64,000 nucleotides of DNA from Acidobacteriota bacterium (GTDB lineage: Bacteria > Acidobacteriota > Blastocatellia > Chloracidobacteriales > JADJPF01): positions 43,346 to 107,345 of the forward strand of contig JACQZQ010000104.1 in assembly GCA_016213785.1 (NCBI GenBank), read 5' to 3'. Position numbers and translations under genes: made by a program. The notes beneath the pieces are model-generated. The model was not told where the DNA came from, made no database searches, and saw only the letters and a program-made list of their open reading frames with translations. The first letter of the stretch is position 1; the number at the start of each line of letters is the position of its first letter. Positions 35,448 through 45,308 of the stretch are shown one piece after another.

Positions 35448-36470
35448 ATGAAGTCTAATTCTTGGCAAGATTTAGTCGCCACAGCTACTTTAGATACACA
35501 AACATCTCGACCTAATATTTCTATTATTATCCCTGTTTATAATGAGGAGGAAAACCTAGAAAATCTTCAAGCACGTATTAGTGAAATACTAGAAGAAATA
35601 AAAATAGACTATGAGATCATTTATGTTGATGATGGTAGCCGTGATAATAGTTTTATGTTGCTTGAAAAATTGGCTAAAAAAGATTCTAGAATTAAGCTAA
35701 TTAAATTTCGTAAAAACCATGGTCAAACAGCCGCTATGTCTGCGGCAATAGATGTTGCACAAGGAGAAATAATTATTCCCCTAGATGCAGATCTGCAAAA
35801 TGATCCTCGTGATATTCCTAATTTATTAGATAAAATAGCTGAAGGTTATGATGTTGTAAGCGGTTGGCGTAGAGCACGTCAAGATACTTTTATTACTCGC
35901 AAACTACCTTCAATGATGGCTAATCGTTTAATTTCTAGTGTAACAGGCGTTTACCTACACGATTATGGTTGTAGTCTTAAAGCTTATCGAGCAGATATTG
36001 TTAAAAATGTTCGCCTTTATGGAGAAATGCACCGTTTTATTCCTGCTTTTTGTGCTCTAGAAGGTGCTAGGGTTACAGAAATTCCTGTTAACCACCATCC
36101 TAGAGTAGCTGGAAAAAGTAAATATGGGCTTTCTCGTATAGTAAAAGTTTTTCTTGATTTAATGGTAGTTAAATTTTTAGGTGATTATGCTAAACGACCA
36201 ATTCATGTATTTGGCACAATTGGCTTAATTCTATGTTTTGGAGCTAGTTTAGCAGGAGTAGCTACTTTATATGATAAATTTATACATGAAGTTTATGTAC
36301 ATCGTAATCCATTGATTTTACTAGCTGTTTTCCTATTTTTAGTAGGAGTGCAATTTATTATGGTAGGTCTAATAGCAGAATTAATTATCCGAACCTACCA
36401 TGAATCTCAAGGTAAAAAAACTTATACTATTGCAAAAACTGTAAATTTGCCTTCTAATTCCAATCCTTAA
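35448..36470 (+). CDS. family 2 glycosyltransferase with C-terminal membrane helices (DPM1/GtrB-like)
   Basis: The 340-residue enzyme starts with a GT-A domain: SIIIPVYNEEENL, IYVDDGSRDNS, and PLDADLQNDP containing the DxD-type metal site. Two membrane helices follow (about residues 240-262 and 277-302). This is the polyprenyl-phosphate hexose/mannose synthase type (DPM1, GtrB, ArnC), which charges undecaprenyl phosphate with a sugar for transfer across the membrane. AGGA lies before the ATG. It leads a run of three or four genes (GT2, asnB, methyltransferase, kinase), with asnB 11 bases downstream. Confidence 0.92.
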   Translation: MKSNSWQDLVATATLDTQTSRPNISIIIPVYNEEENLENLQARISEILEEIKIDYEIIYVDDGSRDNSFMLLEKLAKKDSRIKLIKFRKNHGQTAAMSAAIDVAQGEIIIPLDADLQNDPRDIPNLLDKIAEGYDVVSGWRRARQDTFITRKLPSMMANRLISSVTGVYLHDYGCSLKAYRADIVKNVRLYGEMHRFIPAFCALEGARVTEIPVNHHPRVAGKSKYGLSRIVKVFLDLMVVKFLGDYAKRPIHVFGTIGLILCFGASLAGVATLYDKFIHEVYVHRNPLILLAVFLFLVGVQFIMVGLIAELIIRTYHESQGKKTYTIAKTVNLPSNSNP

Positions 36471-36481
36471 AAACAAAGTAG

Positions 36482-38365
36482 ATGTGTGGCATTTGTGGAT
36501 ATATAACTGAAAAAGGTAATGCACTAAGAGAGCAAGTGCAAAATATGGCTAAAGCCTTGCGTTTGCGTGGCCCTGATGATGAAGGCTACTATGTAAATGC
36601 TTCTATAGCTCTTGGTCATCGCCGCTTAAGTATTATTGATTTAGAAAGCGGTCACCAGCCTATTACTAACGAAAATGCCTCTATTTGGCTTGTTTTTAAT
36701 GGAGAAATCTATAATTTTCACCCCTTACGCGAACAGTTAAAAACCCTTGGTCATAATTTTGCTACTAAAAGTGACTCAGAAGTTATTATTCATGCTTATG
36801 AAGAATATGGTGAAGACTGTCTTAAGTATTTTAATGGTATGTTTGCTTTTGCGCTTTGGGATGAAGAAAAAGAACGCCTATTTTTAGCACGTGATCGTTT
36901 TGGAGAAAAACCCCTTTATTATGCACATTGTAATGGAGATTTTTGTTTTGCCTCTGAGCCAAAAGCTCTTTTTGCTCACCCTAAAGTCAGTAAAGAGCTA
37001 GACTTACGTAGCCTAAGCCGCTATCTTGCTTATGAATATGTACCTTGGCCTCATTCTATGTTTAAGCACATAAGAAAACTTCCTCCAGCACATTACTTAA
37101 TTTATGAAAAAGGTGAAATAAAAATCTCTCGTTATTGGGATCCACAATTTCGCTCAATTACATCAACTACTGAAGAGGAAATTTCTGAAGAATTACTTAA
37201 ACGCTTAAAAGAAGCTGTAAAGTTAAGACTTATTAGTGATGTTCCCTTAGGTGTCTTTCTATCAGGCGGAATAGATTCTTCGGCTATTGTAGCAATGATG
37301 GCTGAATTAATACCTAGTAAGCAAATCAAAACATTTTCTATAGCATTTGAAGATAAATCATTTGATGAATCACATTATGCTCGAATGGTAGCAAACCATT
37401 TTGATACAGATCACTCTGAACATGCTTTTAATTTAGCTGCACTTTCTGATGTTTTGCCAGAAATAACAAGTTATATGGATGAACCTCTTGGAGATGGTTC
37501 TTTAATGGCAACATTTCTTTTAGCTAAATTTACTCGTCAAAAAGTTACAGTTGCACTTGGTGGAGATGGTGGAGATGAACTTTTTGCAGGCTATCCAACA
37601 TTTGCTGCATTTAGAGTAGCAAATATCTATGAACATGTGCCAAAACCCTTTCAAGCAGCTATTTCTTGGGCAGCAAATCTCTTACCGGTTTCTACTGATA
37701 ATTTTAGCTTAGATTTTAAGATTAAGCAGTTTCTAAAGGGAGCACGTTACCAAAACCCTATGCGTAATCAAGCTTGGATTGGTTCTTTTACTCCTGATGA
37801 GCAACAAGAGCTTTTTTCTAGTGATGTAAATCGTGAACTAGCAGGGTTTAACCCCTACTCTAAATTAACAGAACTAGAAAATGAACATGCCCAAGATAGC
37901 CCACTTAACCGTTTAACCTATCAATATTTTAATTGCTATTTAACGGATAATATTTTATTTAAGGTAGACCGTACTAGTATGGCATGTTCTCTAGAAGCAC
38001 GCTCTCCTTTTCTAGACCATACTTTTGCTGAATATGTTTGCTCTCTTCCAGAATATTTAAGGCTTAATGGGCTTAAGACTAAATATATATTAAAACGTAG
38101 TTTAACTAGTAAAATCCCTAGTGAAATTATTAATAGAAGAAAAAAAGGCTTTGGTATTCCTGTTGCTAAACTAATTTTAGGTGGGCTAAGAGAAGAATTT
38201 AAGCATGAGTTTGAAGCAGAAAAAATTAAACGTGAAGGCTTTTTTAACCCAAATTTTACTAGTAAATTACTTAGCGATCATCTGGAAGGAAAAAAAGATA
38301 ACCGTAAATTGCTTTGGACATTGATGATGTTTCAACTTTGGTCTAAAAATTATCTTAGCACTTAA
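36482..38365 (+). CDS. asnB: asparagine synthetase (glutamine-hydrolysing)
   Basis: The 627-residue protein begins MCGICGYI, so C2 is the glutaminase nucleophile after Met removal. The N-terminal Ntn domain continues to about residue 200 with RLSIIDL and VFNGEIYN. The synthetase domain has the ATP pyrophosphatase loop FLSGGIDSS and LGGDGGDELFAGY. It makes asparagine from aspartate, ATP and glutamine. AsnB-like genes inside polysaccharide loci can instead amidate sugar acids, and the neighbouring uronate epimerase makes that a possibility. It lies 11 bases after the glycosyltransferase; no SD is obvious. Confidence 0.92.
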   Translation: MCGICGYITEKGNALREQVQNMAKALRLRGPDDEGYYVNASIALGHRRLSIIDLESGHQPITNENASIWLVFNGEIYNFHPLREQLKTLGHNFATKSDSEVIIHAYEEYGEDCLKYFNGMFAFALWDEEKERLFLARDRFGEKPLYYAHCNGDFCFASEPKALFAHPKVSKELDLRSLSRYLAYEYVPWPHSMFKHIRKLPPAHYLIYEKGEIKISRYWDPQFRSITSTTEEEISEELLKRLKEAVKLRLISDVPLGVFLSGGIDSSAIVAMMAELIPSKQIKTFSIAFEDKSFDESHYARMVANHFDTDHSEHAFNLAALSDVLPEITSYMDEPLGDGSLMATFLLAKFTRQKVTVALGGDGGDELFAGYPTFAAFRVANIYEHVPKPFQAAISWAANLLPVSTDNFSLDFKIKQFLKGARYQNPMRNQAWIGSFTPDEQQELFSSDVNRELAGFNPYSKLTELENEHAQDSPLNRLTYQYFNCYLTDNILFKVDRTSMACSLEARSPFLDHTFAEYVCSLPEYLRLNGLKTKYILKRSLTSKIPSEIINRRKKGFGIPVAKLILGGLREEFKHEFEAEKIKREGFFNPNFTSKLLSDHLEGKKDNRKLLWTLMMFQLWSKNYLST

Positions 38366-38448
38366 AACAAACCTAAAATAATTAAAATCTTTCCTGTAAA
38401 ATACAATTGTCTATACTTAAAACCAGTCTTTTGCTGGAGCAATAAAAA

Positions 38449-39441
38449 ATGAAATCTCGTTTACTTGATTACATAGAATGTCTTTATTGCCATAGTTCAC
38501 TAAATTTAACTGATATAGTTAAAGAAGACCAAGAAATTATGTCAGGCAACCTAGTCTGTGAAAAATGCCAAAGAAAATTCCCTATAATTAATGGTATTCC
38601 TAGACTGCTTCCAGATAATCTATCTTTAGATAAACAAGAAACAGCCTTAGGATTTGGCTATTCTTGGAAAGCTTTTTCTCATATAGACCCAATTTATGAA
38701 CAACAATTCTTGGACTGGATTAAGCCTGTAAATAAAGAATTTTTTAAGGATAAACTCATTCTAGATGCAGGATGTGGAAAGGGGCGGCATTGCTGGTGTT
38801 CAGCACGTTTTGAAGCAAAAGAAATAATTGGAATAGATTTAAGTGAAGCCGTAGAAGTAGCTTTTCTTAACAATCGACAATCCGCTAATGTGCATATTAT
38901 TCAAGCAGATATATATAATCTTCCTTTTCCAAAACAATTTGATTACATCTACTCTGTAGGGGTCTTGCACCATTTACCAGACCCTAAGGGAGGTTTTCTA
39001 TCTTTGATTAAAGTATTAAACCAAGGTGGAGCAATTTCTGCCTGGGTTTATGGAAGAGAAAATAATTGGTGGATTATTTACTTTCTTAACCCTATAAGAA
39101 AAAACATAACTTCAAAAATGCCTAGAGTGTTACTACAAGCTTTTTCTTGGTCTTTAACATTTTTTATCCTTTATCCACTTGTAAAATTTATTTACCGTCC
39201 CATTAATTTACTTTTTCCTAATTTAGCTAAGTATCTTTTCTATAATGATTATCTTTTCTATATTTCTAAGTTAAATTTTCGTGATATCTATTCAATCGTC
39301 TTAGATCATCTTATTGCCCCAACAGCTTTTTATTTAAGACAAGAAGAGTTTGAAGAATGGTTTAAGTTAGCAAAACTTGGTAAAGTAGAAATTAATTGGC
39401 ATAACCGTAATTCTTGGAAAGGTCTAGGCATTTCCTCTTAA
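38449..39441 (+). CDS. class I SAM-dependent methyltransferase with Trm112-like zinc region
   Basis: The 330-residue protein starts with a Trm112-like zinc-binding segment (CLYC about residues 12-15, CEKC about 43-46, then INGIPRLLP). A Rossmann methyltransferase follows with motif I LILDAGCGKGRH and GIDLSEAVE, and motif IV as YSVGVLHHLPDPKGG. The C-terminal third carries aromatic hydrophobic stretches that may contact membrane. It probably methylates a sugar, lipid or polysaccharide intermediate, given its position behind asnB and the glycosyltransferase. The following kinase begins about 29 bases later. Confidence 0.87.
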   Translation: MKSRLLDYIECLYCHSSLNLTDIVKEDQEIMSGNLVCEKCQRKFPIINGIPRLLPDNLSLDKQETALGFGYSWKAFSHIDPIYEQQFLDWIKPVNKEFFKDKLILDAGCGKGRHCWCSARFEAKEIIGIDLSEAVEVAFLNNRQSANVHIIQADIYNLPFPKQFDYIYSVGVLHHLPDPKGGFLSLIKVLNQGGAISAWVYGRENNWWIIYFLNPIRKNITSKMPRVLLQAFSWSLTFFILYPLVKFIYRPINLLFPNLAKYLFYNDYLFYISKLNFRDIYSIVLDHLIAPTAFYLRQEEFEEWFKLAKLGKVEINWHNRNSWKGLGISS

Positions 39442-39470
39442 GAATTGTTAATATAAAATAAGGAGATTCT

Positions 39471-40486
39471 ATGGGGTAAAGTTTCTCTCAACTAACACAA
39501 TCCTTGGTAGACGGTATAAAATCCTTTCTGTAATAGGTAAAGGTGGCTCAGGAGTAGTTTATAAAGCTATTGATCTTAGTAATAATCAATTAGTAGCTGT
39601 AAAGGTGCTAACAGTTAATGAGTTTGATCCTTATGCTCAAACTCAATATCAGTATTTTCAACGTGAAGTGGGATTACTTAAAAAAGTATCTCATCCAAAT
39701 ATCATACATATTCTAGATAGCGGAATTAGTGATGAAGCTTATCCTTATTTAATTACTGACTATATTGATGGACAAAGCTTAAAATCAATAATGAAAACCC
39801 AAACTTTAAGTTTAGAAAAAATTGATTATATTCTTCAAGAAATTGCTAAAGCATTACAAGCAATCCATCAACAAAAAATAATTCATCGTGATTTTAAGCC
39901 TCAAAATATTTTAATTTCACAAAAACAACAACCTGAAATAGTTAAATTAGTAGATTTTGGTATTGCTAAAATGCTTCATGGTAGCGAAGGCGAATCTTAT
40001 TTACATACTATTACAAGTAAAGGGATTATTACAGGAACTCTACAATATATGTCTCCTGAACACTGTCAAGGCAATCCTTTAGATGAACGAACAGATATTT
40101 ACTCAATGGGAATAACTCTTTATGAAATGGTAAGCGGACATTTGCCTTTTGATAAGGCCAGTTCTTTAGGAATAATCTTAATGCATGTTGAGGCTTCTGT
40201 TCCTAAGCTTGAAAATATCCCTAAACCTATAGAGTCAGTGATTTTACGTGCACTAGAAAAATTACCCGAAAACCGTTTTTCTAGTGCAATAGAATTTTCG
40301 CAAGCTTTTTCTGATGCTGTTAAAGAGGTCAAAAAAATAGGTACTGTTGTTATTCTTGGTAATGGAGCAAGTGCGGATGAAGAAACCAAAGACTATCTTT
40401 CTGATTTTACCGAAGCACCTACGGAAGAGCATAAAAATCCACAAAAACCTTTTTTAGAAACAATAAAAGAAAAACTTAAATTTTAG
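39471..40486 (+). pseudogene. Ser/Thr protein kinase with apparent 5' frameshift
   Basis: AAGGAG (39460-39465) lies five bases before ATG 39471, but that frame reads Met-Gly-stop. The kinase frame is open from 39452 and encodes, just after a GGGG run, TILGRRYKILSV, the glycine loop GKGGSGVVY and VAVKV with the ATP-binding lysine. It has no ATG/GTG/TTG in frame until GTG 39605, past that lysine. One extra G would fuse ATG 39471 to the kinase. The rest is intact: HRDFKPQN, DFGIAK, SPEH in place of APE, and an acidic tail. It is either a real one-base loss, a sequencing error, or a frameshift or non-canonical start. A UPF0210 gene follows after 11 bases. Confidence 0.8.
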
Positions 40487-40497
40487 GACAAACACTA

Positions 40498-41859
40498 ATG
40501 ATTTTTTCCCCTCAAGAAATACTAGAAACCGTAATGATGACCGAGATGGAACATCTAGACATTAGAACTGTTACCCTTGGCATTTCCTTAAGAGATTGTT
40601 CTGATAGCTCTATGGATAGAGTATGCGATAGAGTCGTAACTAAAATAAAAACTCTAGCATCTCGTTTAGTTCCTATAGTTGAACAAATAGCCCTTGAATA
40701 TGGTATTCCCATTGCCAATAAAAGAATTGCGGTTACTCCGCTTTCTTTAGTTGGTGAGTCTTCTATAGATTTAAATTATGTAAAACTAGCCCGTGCCGTT
40801 GACTCTGTGGCAAAAGATGTAGGAGTAGATTTTATTGGTGGCTTCTCAGCCCTTGTACATAAGGGAATGACCAATGGTGAACGTAGCTTTTTTGCTTCAA
40901 TTCCAGAAGCCTTGTCTGTAACTGATAGGCTTTGTGGCTCGGTTAATGTTGCAACTACTCGTTCTGGTATAAATATGGATGCAATAGTTTCACTAGGTCA
41001 TATACTTAAACATCTTGCAGAAAGAACGGCAGATCGTGGTGGAATTGGTTGTGCAAAATTTGTGATTTTTGCTAATGCAGTAGAAGATAATCCCTTTATG
41101 GCAGGGGCTTTTTATGGCATAGGTGAACCTGAAGCCATTATTAATGTTGGAGTTAGCGGCCCTGGTGTAGTCGCTCATGCTGTAAAATTAGCAGGAAATT
41201 GTGATTTAGGAACTCTAGCAGAAGTAATTAAACGCACTGCCTTTAAGATTACCCGAGCAGGTGAGCTAGTTGGACGAGAAGCAGCACGACGTTTAGGTGT
41301 ACCTTTTGGAATTATTGATCTTAGCCTTGCTCCTACTCCACTTGTTGGTGATAGCGTTGGAGAAATCCTAGAAGCTATGGGACTTGAGCGCACTGGTGCT
41401 CCAGGTTCAACCGCAGCATTAGCAATGCTTACAGATGCAGTAAAAAAAGGCGGTGCAATGGCATCGTGCCATGTAGGCGGAATGAGCGGCGCTTTTATCC
41501 CTGTTTCTGAAGACCATGCAATGATTGAGGCCGTTAAACTTGGTGCATTAAATCTAGAAAAACTAGAAGCTATGACTTCTGTATGTTCTGTAGGAATTGA
41601 TATGGTAGCTGTTCCTGGAACTACTTCTGCTGAAACACTCTCAGCCATTATTGCCGATGAAGTAGCGATAGGAGTAGTTAACAATAAAACTACTGCAATA
41701 AGAATAATTCCTGTTCCAGGCAAAAACGTAGGCGATATGGTTGAATATGGAGGCTTACTGGGAAGTGCACCCGTTATGGCAGTTAATCAATTTTCAGCAG
41801 CTAATTTTGTACGTCGTGGAGGCTTAATCCCTGCTCCTATACAAAGCCTACGTAATTAA
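40498..41859 (+). CDS. UPF0210/PFL family protein (DUF711)
   Basis: The 453-residue protein matches the UPF0210 family throughout: [25 protein letters not shown] at the start, [54 protein letters not shown], and a C-terminal [20 protein letters not shown]. Its length is the usual one. It is a soluble cytoplasmic protein distantly related in fold to the pyruvate formate-lyase/glycyl radical group; its reaction is not established. An ACT-domain partner (often the adjacent gene in other genomes) is not present here. It follows the frameshifted kinase by 11 bases. Confidence 0.9.
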   Translation: MIFSPQEILETVMMTEMEHLDIRTVTLGISLRDCSDSSMDRVCDRVVTKIKTLASRLVPIVEQIALEYGIPIANKRIAVTPLSLVGESSIDLNYVKLARAVDSVAKDVGVDFIGGFSALVHKGMTNGERSFFASIPEALSVTDRLCGSVNVATTRSGINMDAIVSLGHILKHLAERTADRGGIGCAKFVIFANAVEDNPFMAGAFYGIGEPEAIINVGVSGPGVVAHAVKLAGNCDLGTLAEVIKRTAFKITRAGELVGREAARRLGVPFGIIDLSLAPTPLVGDSVGEILEAMGLERTGAPGSTAALAMLTDAVKKGGAMASCHVGGMSGAFIPVSEDHAMIEAVKLGALNLEKLEAMTSVCSVGIDMVAVPGTTSAETLSAIIADEVAIGVVNNKTTAIRIIPVPGKNVGDMVEYGGLLGSAPVMAVNQFSAANFVRRGGLIPAPIQSLRN

Positions 41860-41993
41860 ATTAAACTTATTTATAAAACTTAAGAGCTTATTAAATACCA
41901 GCCGAAGGTTGACTAGAATGGTTAGTGAAGGCTAAACTTCTCCAAACTACTAGCCTTATAAAAATATAGCTTCTTATTTTGGAGGTAATAGCT

Positions 41994-43391
41994 TTGAGAA
42001 AACTAGTTTTATATGTTTGTCTCTTGACTATTCTTTTGTTTCCTACATTAACTTACTCACAAACTACTACAAGTCAAATAATTCCATCCCGCGATAAACT
42101 GCTTAATGGACTGCCAGTAATTATATTGCCTCGTACTAGTACTGGAGGAGTTGCAATTCATATAGTTATTAAAAGTGGTGCAACATTTGATGTAATTAAT
42201 AAAGCAGGGCTTGCAGATCTTACATCACAAATGATTTATCGCGGAACTAATGATTTTACAGGTGAACAATTTAGAGAAGAACTTGAATATATTGGAGCAA
42301 AATTAGAAATTAATACCTATTGGGATTCTACAGAAGTTCGTATGCTAGGAAGTAGTAATAAGTTAGAAGCTATGCTTAAGTTACTTAATCAAATGCTTAC
42401 ACAAGCTAAATTCCCTCAAGCTGAAGTAGATCAACTTAAAGTTGAACGTCTAAAAGAATTTGAAAGCCCCTCAAATAATCTTGATGATAAATTCTATAAT
42501 AACCTTTATGGCTCTCACCCTTATGGTCATAATATAATTGGTACAAAACAAAGTATAAGTAAAATTACACGTGGAGATATTCTTGATTTCTATAATCGTT
42601 TTTATCTTGCTAATAATTCTGTGTTTATTATTGCTGGAGATATTACTCCAGAAAGAGTTTTACCAGAAGTAAAAAAAGGTCTAGGCGGTTGGCGTAAAGG
42701 AACCCCCCCACCCTATACTTTTGTACCTCCAACTACCCAAAATGGTATTAATATAAAACTAAAAGACTCTGCCAGTTCAAATGAGGCTGAAATTAGACTC
42801 GGATTTTTGACTATAAAACGTACAGACCCTAACTATTTGGCAGCTAAATTATTAATTGATATTTTTAATGATCGTCTAGCTAAACACCCTGAATGGAAAG
42901 CTCAAGCGAGTTTATCTGCTAGAAAATTATCCAGCACATTTTTAGTTTCTGCCTCTGCAACCAATCTAAATGCAGCAAATACAATATCTGCAATTATTGA
43001 CGAGAGTAAAAAACTTAACTCAATAGACCAAGCAGACTTACAAAAAGCTAAAGAAAAATTACAGCAAGAATACTATAACAATATTAATAGTAATACAGAA
43101 TTAGTTGCTCGTTGGGCAGAGCTTGAAAACTATAACCTAGGTTCTAACTACATTAAAGATTTCTCCTTAATAGTTTCTCGTATTTCTATAGAAAATTTAC
43201 AAGAAGTAGCAACTAAATATTTCTTAACAGATAATCTAATGGTTAGTGTTTTAGGTAAGGCAAGTGAGCTTGAAACAAATCTTAAAAAATTAGGTAAAGT
43301 AGAGCTTCTTTTAGATGAAGCAGTTAACAAAACAGTTAATAAAACTGATGCTTCTATAACACAACCTAGTAAAGAACAAACTCAAAAGTAA
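41994..43391 (+). CDS. secreted M16 (insulinase-like) peptidase homologue, apparently non-catalytic
   Basis: The 465-residue protein has a signal peptide (about residues 1-22) and two M16-type domains. The site that should read HxxEH is GLADLTSQMIYRGT: the histidine, glutamate and second histidine are D75, S78 and Q79, so zinc cannot be bound in the usual way. The downstream features GSHPYGHNIIGT and VFIIAGDITPE are intact. Such inactive partners often pair with an active M16 subunit, but none is adjacent. The start is TTG 41994, eight bases after GGAGG. menG/ubiE follows after 12 bases. Confidence 0.87.
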   Translation: MRKLVLYVCLLTILLFPTLTYSQTTTSQIIPSRDKLLNGLPVIILPRTSTGGVAIHIVIKSGATFDVINKAGLADLTSQMIYRGTNDFTGEQFREELEYIGAKLEINTYWDSTEVRMLGSSNKLEAMLKLLNQMLTQAKFPQAEVDQLKVERLKEFESPSNNLDDKFYNNLYGSHPYGHNIIGTKQSISKITRGDILDFYNRFYLANNSVFIIAGDITPERVLPEVKKGLGGWRKGTPPPYTFVPPTTQNGINIKLKDSASSNEAEIRLGFLTIKRTDPNYLAAKLLIDIFNDRLAKHPEWKAQASLSARKLSSTFLVSASATNLNAANTISAIIDESKKLNSIDQADLQKAKEKLQQEYYNNINSNTELVARWAELENYNLGSNYIKDFSLIVSRISIENLQEVATKYFLTDNLMVSVLGKASELETNLKKLGKVELLLDEAVNKTVNKTDASITQPSKEQTQK

Positions 43392-43403
43392 ACCATAAAA
43401 TTT

Positions 43404-44120
43404 ATGAGCAACGATGTACTTCTAAGTCAAGGAAATGAAAAAGCTAAACAAATTAGAAATCTTTTTACTAACATAGCTCCTTACTACGACTTACTTAATC
43501 ATTTATTTTCTATCAATATTGATAAGCGTTGGAGAAGATTTACGGCGCAAAAACTAGTAGATGTCTTAAATAAACCTCAAGCACGTGCTCTTGATGTTTG
43601 TTGTGGAACAGCAGATTTATCTTTAGAACTAGGTAAACATGCTCCTACTATTGGCGTAGATTTTTGTCACCAAATGCTAGTTATAGGTAAAAAGAAAGTT
43701 AAAAATCATCCTATAGTTTTACTTGAAGCAGATGCACTTAACTTACCTTTTGCTGATAAAAGCTTTGAGGCAATAAGCTGTGCTTTTGGTCTTAGAAACT
43801 TAGCAGACTTTAACTTAGGGCTTAAGGAATTTTATAGAATTATTAAACCTGGCGGACGTGTTGCTATTTTAGAATTTTCTCAACCAGTTATTCCAATATT
43901 TCGAGAACTTTTCCTATTTTATTTTAATAATATTTTACCTTTAATTGGAGGGGCTATTTCTGGTTCTTCGGTTGCTTATAGCTATTTGCCTGCCTCTGTA
44001 GCAAAGTTCCCTGACCAAAAAGGTCTAGTAAAAATGATGGAAAATGTTGGATATAAAAATGTTAATTATTTTAACCTTACAGGCGGTATTGCAGCACTGC
44101 ATTTAGGTGATAAAGCTTAA
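43404..44120 (+). CDS. menG: demethylmenaquinone/ubiquinone methyltransferase
   Basis: The 238-residue protein has the UbiE/MenG signatures: FTNIAPYYDLLNHLFSINIDKRWR at the start, motif I ALDVCCGTADLSLEL, then SCAFGLRNLAD and FYRIIKPGGRVAILEFSQP. It performs the last methylation of menaquinone (or the C-methylation of ubiquinone). The choice between the two cannot be made from this gene. It lies 12 bases after the M16 homologue and 29 bases before the DnaB-like ATPase, apparently in one transcript. Confidence 0.93.
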   Translation: MSNDVLLSQGNEKAKQIRNLFTNIAPYYDLLNHLFSINIDKRWRRFTAQKLVDVLNKPQARALDVCCGTADLSLELGKHAPTIGVDFCHQMLVIGKKKVKNHPIVLLEADALNLPFADKSFEAISCAFGLRNLADFNLGLKEFYRIIKPGGRVAILEFSQPVIPIFRELFLFYFNNILPLIGGAISGSSVAYSYLPASVAKFPDQKGLVKMMENVGYKNVNYFNLTGGIAALHLGDKA

Positions 44121-44149
44121 TTCTAAAAGTATGTTTGAAAGGTAGGGTT

Positions 44150-45058
44150 ATGGCAGAGGCGCTTGTTCCTAACACTGTTCTTATTAAAGACCTAGTAGAT
44201 CAGTTAATTTCTGATAGTGAAGCAGTTGCAGCAGCACGCGCTAGCGGAAGACCTAGTGGCCCAATAACAGGCTTTAAGACTCTAGATATGATGTTAGGAG
44301 GCTATCTTTCACCAGGTCTACATATTCTGCATTCAGGAACTAGCGTAGGTAAAACCGCTCTAGCCTTACAAATAGCTAGTATGTGTGGGTTTCCGGCTCT
44401 TTTTGTTTCAACTGAAACTCATATTCTAGAACTGTTTCGTAGGCTGATTGCTAGAACAACTAAAACAGCTTTAGAACGGCTAAAAACAGGCGAACTTAGT
44501 GCTAATGCTATTGCTTATTTAGCTAAACAAACTATAGATCAATCGCCTACTCTAGCTATTATGGATGCTACTTCTTGTAGTGTATCTATTAATCAAATTA
44601 TTGAAGTATCAACTAGTTTACGCGATTGGGCAGGTAGTAACCGTATCTTAGTAGTTATAGACTCGTTACAATTTTGGTCACGGCCAGAAGTAGATTTTGC
44701 TAAAGGCTCTGAGGATTTTATTGCAAGTGGCATACGTTGTGCATCTGAACTTGCCGCTAGACTTTCTAGTCCAGTTCTACTACTTAGCCATAAGAATCGA
44801 TCTCCTATGGATAAAGCTCAACAAACAGGCACTCATCCATCTGTAGTATCCCAATCAGGTTCAAGTAAATCTGTTGATTATGAATATTTTGCTGAAACAG
44901 TACTAGAACTTACTAAAGATAAAGAATTAAAATCAGACGCATTATCAGCCAAAAGTTCCTTAACTTTAATGATCCGTAAAAATCGTCATGGTAGCGTTGG
45001 AATAAATATCTCTCTTGATTTTACAGGCCAGTTTCAACTATTTGTAGAAAAAGTTTAA
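44150..45058 (+). CDS. DnaB/RecA-like ATPase (standalone helicase-core domain)
   Basis: The 302-residue protein is a single RecA-fold ATPase of the DnaB-C/KaiC type. TGFKTLDMMLGGYLSPGLHIL leads into Walker A (SGTSVGKT, K68), PALFVSTET, Walker B ILVVIDSLQFW, and LLLSHKNR, which corresponds to the SQLNR sensor of DnaB. It lacks the DnaB N-terminal primase-binding domain. ATG 44150 is chosen with AAAGG seven bases before it; an in-frame TTG at 44135 has no SD. It could be a replication/repair accessory, a degenerate phage-type helicase, or a signalling ATPase. Confidence 0.8.
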   Translation: MAEALVPNTVLIKDLVDQLISDSEAVAAARASGRPSGPITGFKTLDMMLGGYLSPGLHILHSGTSVGKTALALQIASMCGFPALFVSTETHILELFRRLIARTTKTALERLKTGELSANAIAYLAKQTIDQSPTLAIMDATSCSVSINQIIEVSTSLRDWAGSNRILVVIDSLQFWSRPEVDFAKGSEDFIASGIRCASELAARLSSPVLLLSHKNRSPMDKAQQTGTHPSVVSQSGSSKSVDYEYFAETVLELTKDKELKSDALSAKSSLTLMIRKNRHGSVGINISLDFTGQFQLFVEKV

Positions 45059-45308
45059 GTCTTTAACCCTCCTTATCAAAAGTTTCTAAAAAGTTAAAAG
45101 TGTTTTTTTAGAAAAATTTTTATAAACCCTAGAATTAAACTTAAGGTAAGTGCCTTTATTTTATTCCTACGTAAGCCAACTTCTTTATTCTTATCTTGGC
45201 TACTTATCAATAATAAGTTAGAATTGTTTGATTAACTAAATCTTAATAAAAGTTTTAAGACCTTTGGCAATTAATTTTTATGCAACCATGGAGCGTAAAC
45301 GATAAATT

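Noticed and set aside
41175..41723. 182-codon minus-strand open frame
   Set aside because: It is the complement of the conserved UPF0210 gene and is rich in Ser/Ala/Pro, as shadows of real genes are.
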